This document shows positions 15,816-22,876 of a stretch of 22,876 bases of DNA, in pieces. Source of the stretch: Candidatus Treponema excrementipullorum (GTDB taxonomy: Bacteria > Spirochaetota > Spirochaetia > Treponematales > Treponemataceae); contig JAHLFV010000237.1 in NCBI GenBank assembly GCA_018883625.1, forward strand, positions 1-22,876, written 5' to 3'. The translations under genes were made by a program, and so were the position numbers. The stretch's first letter is position 1; every line of letters begins with the position of its first letter. Under the pieces are notes generated by a model, which saw only the letters and a program-made list of their open reading frames with translations, did not search any database and was not told where the DNA came from.

Positions 15816-18704
15816 ATGGAACAGCAGGATTTTCAGGATTCACTCTATATTATTGATTCATACGGTTTAATTTATCGGGCATATTATGCTTTTATCGGTC
15901 GTCCTTTGACAAATAAAAACGGGGAAAATGTTTCTGCGGTTTTTGGTTTTTTCCGTAATTTGAAAGCTCTTCTTGATACTTATCATCCTCGGTACTTAGT
16001 GGCGGCTTTTGATCCAATAGGTCCCACCTTTCGTCACCAGATGTACAAGGAATATAAAGCTACCCGACAAAAAACTCCCGAAGATTTGCATGCACAAATT
16101 CCCGTAATCGAGACTATCTTATCGGAAATGGGTATTCCTGTTATCCGTCAAGACGGTTTTGAAGCAGACGATGTTATTGCAACCCTGGCAACACAGTGCG
16201 CCAATGAAGGGAAAGGGTGCAGGATCCTTTCTGCGGATAAAGATCTTATGCAACTTGTGTCTGATAAAATACAGATTTTAAAACCGGGAAAAACCGGAGG
16301 TTGGGAGATTGTCCGAGCCAACGGAGTTGAAGCTGAGTGGGGTGTTCCTCCTGAAAAAATGCTGGATTTATTGTCCCTTATTGGGGATACTGCCGACAAT
16401 GTGCCAGGAGTTGCCGGGGTGGGAATTAAAACTGCTTTAAAGTTATTGGCAGAATACGGTAGCCTTGATGAGATTTATAATCATGAGGAAGAAATTACCG
16501 GTGCTTTGGGGAATAAAATCCGTAACGGTAAAGATGCAGCTTTTTTTTCCAGAGATTTAATTCGTCTGCGATATGATGTTCCCGTTACGTGTAATTTTGA
16601 CTGTTTTTTGACAGAGTCTTTAGATTATGCTAAAGCTGCCAAACTTTTAATGCATCACGGTGTACTGGCTGTGGCAAAACAGTTCGCAACAACGGAAAAC
16701 GGTTCGGATAAAACGCAAGGACTTTCGGGAGCAGAAATACAGGAACAAAAAGTTTCAGGTACAGAGAGTACCGGCGGTACAAGCCTTGTGTTCTCTGCCA
16801 CTTCCGGTGTTGCTGAAGATGGTACATCGAAAACTGTTGTCGGTGCCGAAACCGATGTTTCTTTCCCGGAAGATGAAGAATTTGATACTCTGCGTAAAAA
16901 CTCCGGGGAATACAGAGCCGTTACCCAAGAATCGGAACTGAAAGACATAATTGACGGACTTTTGTCACAGGACAAGCCAACCGTAGCCTTTGACTGTGAA
17001 ACCGACGGTTTGGATCCCCGGTGTGCCCGATTGGTAGGTTTTTCGCTGTCTTGGAGTACAGGAAAAGCTGTATACATTCCCCTGGTATCCGGCGATGGAT
17101 TGCTGGGAACGCCTTTACCGAAAAAATCTTTTGTAACAGAACAACTGCAACGACTTTTTAAACGGGAAGATGCTAGAGTTATTATGCACAACGGTAAATT
17201 TGACTACCAAGTGTTAAAGTCCAACGGTGTGGAAAAAATCTGTTGCTTTATTTGGGATACTATGGTAGCCGGATGGCTTTTGGAACCGGACAGATCCTCT
17301 TATTCTTTGGAATCTTTAGCTGCAGGTAAACTGGGATTGGAAACTATTTCCTACAAAGATATTGTTCCTAAGGATAAAACCTTTGCAGATATTTCCTTGG
17401 AAACAGCTGTTCCTTATGCTTCAGAAGATGCAGATTTAACGTGGCAGCTGTATGTATTATTCAAAAGTCGACTGGAAAAGACAAATTTGTTGGATCTTTT
17501 TGAAACTTTGGAAATGCCTGTGATGCCTATATTGGCAGAAATGGAGTACAAAGGAATCCACATCGAAAAAGAAGAACTGGCAGAATACGGAAAAGAATTA
17601 TCTGCAAGTATAGAAAGTCTCCGTAAAGAAATTTATGACCTAGTTGGATACGAGTTTAACATTGCCTCTACGAAACAGTTACAAAAAGTACTGTTTGAAG
17701 ACAGAAAACTTCCTACCGGAAAGAAGACAAAAAGCGGATATTCTACGGATACAGAAGTATTGGAAAGACTTGCCCTTATTGATCCGGTACCTAAGAAAAT
17801 ATTGGAGTATCGTGGAAAAACAAAACTTCTTTCCACTTACGTGGAATCTTTGGGAACTTTGGCAGACAAAGAACAGCGTATCCACACCAGTTTTATTCAA
17901 ACAGGAACGGCTACCGGCAGACTTTCCAGCCGAGATCCCAATCTGCAGAATATTCCTGTGCGGGAAGAGGAAGGAAGGCGCATTCGCACAGCCTTTACCG
18001 CTTCTCCCGGTAATGTGTTGATTTCTGCAGACTACTCCCAAATTGAATTGGTAATTCTTGCTCATCTTTCCGGGGACAAAGGGCTGTGCGCCGCTTTTAC
18101 AAGCGGCATGGACGTACATAAGGCCACTGCCGCATTGATTTTTGGTGTACCTGCAGAAAATGTTACTCCCGACATGCGTCGTACTGCCAAAACCATTAAT
18201 TTTGGCGTTATGTACGGCATGAGCGCCTTCCGGCTTTCCAATGAGTTGGGAATTCCCAGAGCACAGGCTCAAAGCTTTATCGACAAATATTTTACTACCT
18301 ATGCAGATATACAGATGTTCAAGGAAGAAACGATTTCTTTTGCAGAGAAAAAAGGTTATGTGGAAACCTTGATGGGGCGTCGTCGATATATCCGAGGGAT
18401 AAACAGTCGGAATAAGTTGGAAAAATCCGGGGCTGAACGAATTGCTGTGAACACCCCTATCCAAGGTTCCGCTGCGGATATTGTGAAAAAAGCCATGTTA
18501 AAAGTAACAGAGACGCTGACAACAAAACATATTCCCTGTGATTTGCTGTTACAAGTTCACGACGAATTGATTTTTGAATGTCCTGAGACTGTTGCCCATG
18601 AAGCTACAAAGATCATACAGGATGCCATGGAACATGTTATTACCCTTCGTGTTCCTTTACGGGTTTCTGTAGAAGTAGGTCCCCGATGGGGGGATTTCCA
18701 TTGA
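15816..18704 (+). CDS. polA: DNA polymerase I
   Basis: This 962-residue polymerase fills gaps in repair and removes RNA primers during replication. Three domains are complete. The 5' nuclease spans about 1-290, starting with YIIDSYGLIYRAYYAF and containing FEADDVIATLA. The 3'-5' proofreading exonuclease begins near 390 with DCETDG (Asp393, Glu395), MHNGKFD and YASEDAD all intact. The A-family polymerase has motif A DYSQIEL (Asp739), motif B RRTAKTINFGVMYG (Lys792) and motif C QVHDE (Asp916). Between the nuclease and exonuclease is a Ser/Thr/Gly/Glu-rich linker of roughly 80 residues. The ATG at 15816 is preferred over an upstream TTG at 15780, which would add 12 unrelated residues and coincides with the promoter. 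The TGA stop overlaps the coaE start by one base. Confidence 0.97.
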   Translation: MEQQDFQDSLYIIDSYGLIYRAYYAFIGRPLTNKNGENVSAVFGFFRNLKALLDTYHPRYLVAAFDPIGPTFRHQMYKEYKATRQKTPEDLHAQIPVIETILSEMGIPVIRQDGFEADDVIATLATQCANEGKGCRILSADKDLMQLVSDKIQILKPGKTGGWEIVRANGVEAEWGVPPEKMLDLLSLIGDTADNVPGVAGVGIKTALKLLAEYGSLDEIYNHEEEITGALGNKIRNGKDAAFFSRDLIRLRYDVPVTCNFDCFLTESLDYAKAAKLLMHHGVLAVAKQFATTENGSDKTQGLSGAEIQEQKVSGTESTGGTSLVFSATSGVAEDGTSKTVVGAETDVSFPEDEEFDTLRKNSGEYRAVTQESELKDIIDGLLSQDKPTVAFDCETDGLDPRCARLVGFSLSWSTGKAVYIPLVSGDGLLGTPLPKKSFVTEQLQRLFKREDARVIMHNGKFDYQVLKSNGVEKICCFIWDTMVAGWLLEPDRSSYSLESLAAGKLGLETISYKDIVPKDKTFADISLETAVPYASEDADLTWQLYVLFKSRLEKTNLLDLFETLEMPVMPILAEMEYKGIHIEKEELAEYGKELSASIESLRKEIYDLVGYEFNIASTKQLQKVLFEDRKLPTGKKTKSGYSTDTEVLERLALIDPVPKKILEYRGKTKLLSTYVESLGTLADKEQRIHTSFIQTGTATGRLSSRDPNLQNIPVREEEGRRIRTAFTASPGNVLISADYSQIELVILAHLSGDKGLCAAFTSGMDVHKATAALIFGVPAENVTPDMRRTAKTINFGVMYGMSAFRLSNELGIPRAQAQSFIDKYFTTYADIQMFKEETISFAEKKGYVETLMGRRRYIRGINSRNKLEKSGAERIAVNTPIQGSAADIVKKAMLKVTETLTTKHIPCDLLLQVHDELIFECPETVAHEATKIIQDAMEHVITLRVPLRVSVEVGPRWGDFH

Positions 18705-19351
18705 TGAAAGACCGTACTTATCCTGTTGTATGTGTAACGGGACCCATGGCAGCAGGAAAAAATCTTGCTGCTGCTATTTTTGAGAAAATGGGCTGGGTTT
18801 CCATAGATGCTGATATCGTTGCTCATCAGGTTTTGGATATAGTGAAAGATCAAGTTGTTGCACTACATCAGGAAAAAGCTCAAGCGTTGGGATTGAATTT
18901 ACTTTCGGAAGACGGACGTCTTAACAGAAAAGCCATAGCTCAAATTGTATTTTCCGATAAAGAAGCATTGGAAAAACACGAAGCTCTTCTGTTTCCTATG
19001 ATTGATACACTCCTTCGGGATTTTATAGAAAAGAATAAGGAAAAACCGGTGGTAATCAATGCTACAGTACTGTACAAAGTTCCTCTTATTCACGAAATGG
19101 ACGCCGTTTTTTTCATTGATGCTCCTCGGTGTCTTCGGTTACTTAGGGCAATGAAAAGAGATAAAAGAAGTGCCAAAGAAATTTTGCAAAGATTTTCTTC
19201 TCAAAAAAATATCTTTGCTAAATATAAAATTTCAAATGCCGATACATGTAGAGTATGGAATATCAGTTTTCCATGGATTTTGGAATATAAAATTCGAAGG
19301 ATTTTAAAGCTATGGATCAGAAAAAAACATTATGGATTATCGCCGCTGTAG
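18704..19351 (+). CDS. coaE: Dephospho-CoA kinase
   Basis: CoaE phosphorylates the 3'-hydroxyl of dephospho-CoA, the last step of coenzyme A synthesis. The 215-residue protein has the P-loop GPMAAGKN (13-20), then IDADIVAH (34-41) matching the family's DxDxxxH motif, and VINATVLYK near the middle. The P-loop Lys is followed by Asn20 where Ser or Thr is usual, and the C-terminal third diverges from common CoaE sequences. The ATG at 18704 shares its A with the polA stop (TGATG) and follows a GGGGGG run that can serve as ribosome-binding site; an upstream start at 18686 inside polA is less likely. Its 3' end overlaps the SPOR gene by 40 bases. Assignment to CoaE is strong from motif order and size. 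Confidence 0.85.
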   Translation: MKDRTYPVVCVTGPMAAGKNLAAAIFEKMGWVSIDADIVAHQVLDIVKDQVVALHQEKAQALGLNLLSEDGRLNRKAIAQIVFSDKEALEKHEALLFPMIDTLLRDFIEKNKEKPVVINATVLYKVPLIHEMDAVFFIDAPRCLRLLRAMKRDKRSAKEILQRFSSQKNIFAKYKISNADTCRVWNISFPWILEYKIRRILKLWIRKKHYGLSPL

Positions 19352-20121
19352 GCGTTTTTCTGTTGGTTGTAGTGGGAGCAGCCATGATTATATATTCTCC
19401 GTCTCAGACAGGAGAATCATCTATGGCTTCTTTGCAATCTCCTAACAATACATGGACCAAACCTGTTGAAACTCAGCCTATTCTACCTCCTCAGGATAAG
19501 ACTGCTCCCGTAGAAGGTACGGTTCAAAATACCGGTGTAGAGGAACCGGCTCAAAATCAGGGTAGTGTATTGCCTACAACAGCTGTAGACAGTGTAAACG
19601 TTATTACCGGAACTACCAATGTCTATGATTTAGGCACACCAACTACTACTATTGACCTGAATGCCCGCAAAGAACCAGCTGCTGTTAAACCTGTAAACCA
19701 AGCCGGTGTAGCTGCTACCACAAAACCTGTCACTACAGAAAAAAAGGAAGCTGCTACTGTTAAAACTCCTCCTGCAAAGGAGCCTGTTAAAGAAACCGCT
19801 CCGGCTAAGGCTGTTGCTGCTGAAACTGAGAAAAAAACTGTTGCCCCCAAGGCTCCTGCAGACCAATATTGGGTACAGGTGGCTTCTGTGACAAGCAAGG
19901 CTAATGCAGAAAATGCTAAACAAGTTCTGTTAGACAATAAAATTGAATGTGAAATTTTTACTCATCAGGAAGATTCCGGTGTATTGTATTATCGCTTGAG
20001 AGTAGGGCCTTATACAACAAAAACAGAGGCAGAGTACTGGCAGGGGTTGATTTCTTCAATAAACGACTTTGCTGATACTCAAAGCTACATCACAAATAGT
20101 GCTGCAAAGAAAGTCAACTGA
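19312..20121 (+). CDS. SPOR-domain membrane protein
   Basis: The 269-residue protein has a short cytoplasmic start, one transmembrane helix (about 7-29), a long Pro/Ala/Thr/Lys-rich linker, and a C-terminal SPOR domain from about 181. The domain begins DQYWVQVASVTSKANAENAK and contains YYRLRVGPYTTKTEAE. SPOR domains bind peptidoglycan stripped of stem peptides and usually localise proteins to the division septum, so a cell-division or wall-remodelling role in the periplasm is inferred. AAGGA lies nine bases before the ATG. The gene starts inside coaE (40-base overlap) and ends at a strong terminator, making it the last gene of the polA-coaE-SPOR operon. Confidence 0.9.
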   Translation: MDQKKTLWIIAAVGVFLLVVVGAAMIIYSPSQTGESSMASLQSPNNTWTKPVETQPILPPQDKTAPVEGTVQNTGVEEPAQNQGSVLPTTAVDSVNVITGTTNVYDLGTPTTTIDLNARKEPAAVKPVNQAGVAATTKPVTTEKKEAATVKTPPAKEPVKETAPAKAVAAETEKKTVAPKAPADQYWVQVASVTSKANAENAKQVLLDNKIECEIFTHQEDSGVLYYRLRVGPYTTKTEAEYWQGLISSINDFADTQSYITNSAAKKVN

Positions 20122-20141
20122 TAAATTATCAGGTAGTAACT

Positions 20142-20184
20142 AAAAAGCCACCTAAAGAAGTGAAGCTTCTTGGTGGCTTTTTTT
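20142..20184. terminator. Bidirectional intrinsic terminator
   Basis: AAGCCACC/GGTGGCTT with an inner AAGAAG/CTTCTT stem is flanked by A5 on the left and T7 on the right. It serves the SPOR gene on the plus strand and the reductase gene on the minus strand. Confidence 0.92.
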
Positions 20185-20208
20185 GCGGCATAAAATGTAT
20201 ATGTATCT

Positions 20209-21114
20209 TTACAGAGATTCCCTAAACATAGGACTGCTCATAAAAGCTCGCAAACTTTCCTGCCATTGGGGAATAGGTTGTTGAAGAGCCTTCTTTAACT
20301 TTGCCTTTGACAAAACAGAGTAAGCCGGTCTTTTTACTTTTGCACCGAATTCTTCTGTGGTACAAGGTAAAACTTGGCATTCCTTTGTAATAATATTTTT
20401 TTCTCTGCCGATTTTATAAATCTCTTGGGCAAAGTGAAACCATGAAGTTTCTCCCTCGCCGGTACAGTGATAAATGCCGGAAGGTATTTTTTTATGAGGG
20501 TTCCCGGGAATATCCTGTCCCCCTAAAATTGTCATAACAATATACCGAGCCAAGTCTATTGTACAAGTAGGACTTCCGAACTGATCATTAACAACTTTTA
20601 TGGTATCTTTGGTATTCATAAGATTAACCATGGTATACACAAAGTTCTTACCCCGAGGACCATACAGCCAAGCCGTTCTGAAAATATACGCATCGGGATG
20701 AGCTTTTAAAACCAACTCTTCACCTTGGGCTTTTGTTTTACCATAAACTCCTAGAGGTGCCATGGGCATATTTTCCGTATAGGGCGTTTTTGCTGTACCG
20801 TCAAAGACATAGTCTGTGGAAATATGAATAAATTCTGCTCCGAGTTTTCGGGCTGTTTCGGCAATATTTCCGGCTCCTATGGCATTCAGTTTTTCAGCCA
20901 ATTCCGGCTCTTCTTCCGCTTTATCTACTGCAGTATAAGCGGCACAGTTTACAATCCATCGGATACCTTCGTGCTGTTTTGCAAAAGCACTGAGAGCCTC
21001 TTTATTTGTAATGTCCACATCTCTGTCTGTACAGACGCAGGATATTTGATTTGCTTCCAATTGTAACTGTATTTCACTACCTAGCATCCCTTTATTACCG
21101 ATAAGCCAAACCAT
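20209..21114 (-). CDS. rmlD: dTDP-4-dehydrorhamnose reductase family protein
   Basis: This is an NAD(P)H-dependent short-chain reductase of the RmlD type that converts dTDP-4-dehydro-rhamnose to dTDP-L-rhamnose, used in surface polysaccharide. The 301 residues contain the nucleotide-binding GNKGMLG (6-12), NCAAYTAVDKAEEE (56-69), the catalytic region STDYVFDG (99-106), and YGKTKAQGE with Tyr124 and Lys128. No rmlA, rmlB or rmlC gene lies nearby, so a different sugar-nucleotide substrate is possible. The start has GAGGAG six bases upstream. It follows parB by about 80 bases on the same strand and ends at the shared terminator. Confidence 0.88.
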   Translation of the reverse strand: MVWLIGNKGMLGSEIQLQLEANQISCVCTDRDVDITNKEALSAFAKQHEGIRWIVNCAAYTAVDKAEEEPELAEKLNAIGAGNIAETARKLGAEFIHISTDYVFDGTAKTPYTENMPMAPLGVYGKTKAQGEELVLKAHPDAYIFRTAWLYGPRGKNFVYTMVNLMNTKDTIKVVNDQFGSPTCTIDLARYIVMTILGGQDIPGNPHKKIPSGIYHCTGEGETSWFHFAQEIYKIGREKNIITKECQVLPCTTEEFGAKVKRPAYSVLSKAKLKKALQQPIPQWQESLRAFMSSPMFRESL

Positions 21115-21168
21115 CTGTATCTCCTCTTATATTGTCTACATCGTTAAGTTTTTTGTGTGATGTAAAAT

Positions 21169-21189
21169 CGGAAATAAAACATTTTTCCG
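21169..21189 (-). terminator. Weak hairpin after parB
   Basis: CGGAAA and TTTCCG arms around a 9-base loop follow parB on the minus strand and lead into ATTTTACA. The stem is short and the T-run poor, so it may only attenuate transcription into the reductase gene. Confidence 0.3.
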
Positions 21190-21193
21190 TTAT

Positions 21194-22144
21194 TTATTGT
21201 GTATTGTTTCCTGCAATAATGGAATAAAGTCTGTCTAAGTCATCTTTGGAATAATAATCGATGGAAATAGACCCTTTTTCCAAGGAACCTTTTATGCTTA
21301 CCTTTGTACCCAATATGTCGATAAATTGTTGCTGAATATACTGCAAATCGGGATCTGTAGGACTTTCTTTTTTAGAGGATTTTGTTGTGGATATTCTACC
21401 ACCTTTATTCAGTTCTGCAGCCTGTTGTTCTGCATCCCGTACGGAAAGAGAACTGCCTACAATTCTACCGAAAAGGATTCTTTGGTCTGATACATCATTA
21501 ACGGATAATAAGGCTCTGGCGTGACCGGCGGTAATTTCGCCGTTTATCAATGCAGATTGCATGTCCTCCGGAAGTTTTAAAAGACGCAACGCATTGGCCA
21601 CTGTAGAGCGATTTTTTCCCACCCGTCGGGCTAATTCTTCCTGACTGAGCTGCCCCATTTCCATTAGTTTGTTATAGGCTAAGGCTTCTTCTATGGGATT
21701 TAAATCTTCCCGTTGAATGTTTTCTATGAGAGCAACTTCCAGCTTCTTTTCTTCGGAGTATTTTTTTAGCTGAACAGGAATTTTTGTCAAACCGGCTAAT
21801 TTTGCCGCTCTGGTACGGCGTTCCCCGGCAATAATGTAGAATTGTCCGTCCCCGGCATCTTCTATAGTGACAGGCTGAATAACACCGTGTTCTTTTATGG
21901 ATTGTGACAGCTCTGTGAGTGCTTCCTCTTCAAACTCTACACGGGGTTGATGTGGATTGGGAATAAGACGGGAAATATCCAAAGACAAGGAGCCATCTTC
22001 TTCCAGATGTATTCCTTCCGGCAAGTCACGACGGTTTGCACCAGAAAACCCTTCCTCAGAAGTGACCTCTGTGGAAGAAAAATGAGAAGTTCCGTTATCC
22101 GCTAAAAGGGCATCAAGGCCCCTTCCCAGTCGAGGTTTAGCCAC
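21194..22144 (-). CDS. parB: Chromosome-partitioning protein ParB
   Basis: ParB is a CTP-dependent clamp that loads at parS sites and partners ParA in chromosome segregation. The 316 residues begin MAKPRLGRGLDALL, the typical ParB N-terminus that contacts ParA. The ParB/Srx domain includes IPNPHQPRVEFEEEAL and the CTP-binding AGERRTRAAK. A helix-turn-helix follows (LSQEELARRVGKNRSTVANAL), then a C-terminal dimerisation region. It starts with GTG at 22144 and overlaps the end of parA by eight bases, so translation is coupled. I found no sequence resembling the common parS palindrome in this window. Confidence 0.96.
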   Translation of the reverse strand: MAKPRLGRGLDALLADNGTSHFSSTEVTSEEGFSGANRRDLPEGIHLEEDGSLSLDISRLIPNPHQPRVEFEEEALTELSQSIKEHGVIQPVTIEDAGDGQFYIIAGERRTRAAKLAGLTKIPVQLKKYSEEKKLEVALIENIQREDLNPIEEALAYNKLMEMGQLSQEELARRVGKNRSTVANALRLLKLPEDMQSALINGEITAGHARALLSVNDVSDQRILFGRIVGSSLSVRDAEQQAAELNKGGRISTTKSSKKESPTDPDLQYIQQQFIDILGTKVSIKGSLEKGSISIDYYSKDDLDRLYSIIAGNNTQ

Positions 22145-22876
22145 GATCTATTACCTCTTGGGCAAGGCTTTTGTAACTACGAGCTCCGGCACAGGTGGGG
22201 TCGTATTGACAAATAGGTAAGCCGTGAGAAGGTGCTTCGGAAAGGCGAACGTTTCTGGGAATAATTGTTTGGAAAACAGTGTCTCCAAAGTAAGATTTTA
22301 CCTGAGCCACAACGTCTTGTGCCAACCGAGTCCGTGAGTCGTACATGGTAAAAAATATACCACCAATCCGTAAGGTGGGGTTTATGCTTTTTTGCACTTT
22401 TTCTACAGTTTTTAATAAAAGGGTTATTCCTTCCAAGGCAAAGTACTCACATTGCATGGGGATCAAAACGGAATCTGCGGCAGCCAATCCATTCAGCGTC
22501 AAAATACCGAGAGAGGGAGGACAATCTATGAGAATATAGTCGTACTGAGGAATAAGAGGTGTAAGAGCTGTTTTAAGGTAAAAATCTCTGTCTTCCTGAT
22601 TTGCCAATTCAATGGACGCACCGGAAAGGTCTATAGACGCAGGAAGAACATCCAAATTTTCTATTTGTCCGTGGCGAATGGTTTGTTCTGCTGTAGCCTG
22701 TTCCGCCAAAAGTTCGTAAATTGTCGGTTTATCCTTTGATATACCAATACCGGAAGTCATGTTACCCTGGGAATCAAAGTCTACCAATAAGACCTTTTTT
22801 CCGGCCTCTGCCAAATAGGCTCCTATATTAATTACGGATGTTGTCTTTCCGACGCCGCCTTTTTGGTTTACAAAAA
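22137..22876 (-). CDS. parA: Chromosome-partitioning ATPase ParA/Soj, partial at the N-terminus
   Basis: This Walker-type ATPase cycles on and off the nucleoid to move ParB-parS complexes. The frame runs off the right edge of the window; only the first few residues are missing. It shows the deviant Walker A motif KGGVGKTT immediately inside the edge, followed by LLVDFDSQGNMTSG (Walker A' region), then YDYILIDCPPSLGIL (Walker B) and the family-typical IPMQCEYFALEG. The remaining 246 residues agree with the usual size of about 250-260. An internal TTG at 22814 lies downstream of Walker A and is not the true start. Its stop lies inside the first codons of parB, forming the classic parAB pair. 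Confidence 0.96.
   Translation of the reverse strand, partial: FVNQKGGVGKTTSVINIGAYLAEAGKKVLLVDFDSQGNMTSGIGISKDKPTIYELLAEQATAEQTIRHGQIENLDVLPASIDLSGASIELANQEDRDFYLKTALTPLIPQYDYILIDCPPSLGILTLNGLAAADSVLIPMQCEYFALEGITLLLKTVEKVQKSINPTLRIGGIFFTMYDSRTRLAQDVVAQVKSYFGDTVFQTIIPRNVRLSEAPSHGLPICQYDPTCAGARSYKSLAQEVIDRG

Noticed and set aside
17679..18464. Long open frame (261 codons) antisense to polA
   Set aside because: It lies wholly inside the conserved polymerase domain on the other strand; the residues look like a codon-bias shadow and no promoter or ribosome-binding site supports it.
18686..18703. Upstream start for coaE inside polA
   Set aside because: The ATG at 18704 overlaps the polA stop, follows a G-rich ribosome-binding site and gives a normal CoaE length before the P-loop.
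21115..22876. parS site near parAB
   Set aside because: I looked for the common TGTTTCACGTGAAACA-type palindrome and saw none; a site may lie outside the window or differ in this lineage.
1..22876. tRNA, rRNA, CRISPR arrays, insertion sequences
   Set aside because: No cloverleaf-like or rRNA segments, spaced direct repeats, or transposase-like proteins were recognised by eye; a covariance-model search was not possible.

Overview
The window looks like a chromosomal segment of a spirochaete, most likely Treponema-like. This is inferred from the gene content and protein style: MurA with Asp in place of the usual catalytic Cys, a lipoprotein signal with a loose spirochaetal-type lipobox, a polA-coaE-SPOR cluster, chromosomal parA-parB, and moderately AT-rich DNA. 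No rRNA or other taxonomic marker is present, so the assignment is tentative.

Layout. 1-950: a low-GC, decayed-looking stretch with a C-terminally short alpha/beta hydrolase and a start-less coding remnant. 951-4475 (minus): a tight operon in the order EamA/DMT permease, peptidase T, murA. 4649-6288 (plus): an M48 metallopeptidase lipoprotein and a membrane-anchored lytic transglycosylase, two envelope genes with separate promoters. 6246-7796 (minus): a PtsN-like EIIA phosphocarrier, an intrinsic terminator, then a GH5-like protein that overlaps the transglycosylase tail to tail. 7886-9316 (plus): an unknown 134-residue protein abutting a PflX-type radical SAM protein. 9381-15240 (plus): a maltodextrin/glycogen operon of 4-alpha-glucanotransferase and a giant 1256-residue GH13 protein, closed by a textbook terminator. 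15301-15706 (minus): a bacteriohemerythrin gene broken by one base in a homopolymer. 15816-20121 (plus): polA, coaE and a SPOR-domain protein, overlapping at both junctions. 20209-22876 (minus): parA (cut by the window edge), parB and an rmlD-type reductase.

Functional themes are cell-wall synthesis and turnover (MurA, lytic transglycosylase, SPOR protein, RmlD), alpha-glucan use (MalQ plus GH13), replication and segregation (PolA, ParAB) and coenzyme A synthesis.

The most striking regulatory pattern is that six genes heading transcription units have a -10-like hexamer ending only 6-7 bases before the ATG, with no usable Shine-Dalgarno sequence. This predicts leaderless mRNAs. Internal operon genes carry ordinary GGAGG-type sites or are translationally coupled. 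Other items of note are the frameshifted hemerythrin, a 22-bp dyad just upstream of malQ, a GH5-like protein whose acid/base Glu appears to be Gln, and a GH13 enzyme with Pro for His in conserved region IV and a histone-like Lys-rich tail. I found no clear candidate for an entirely new multi-gene system.
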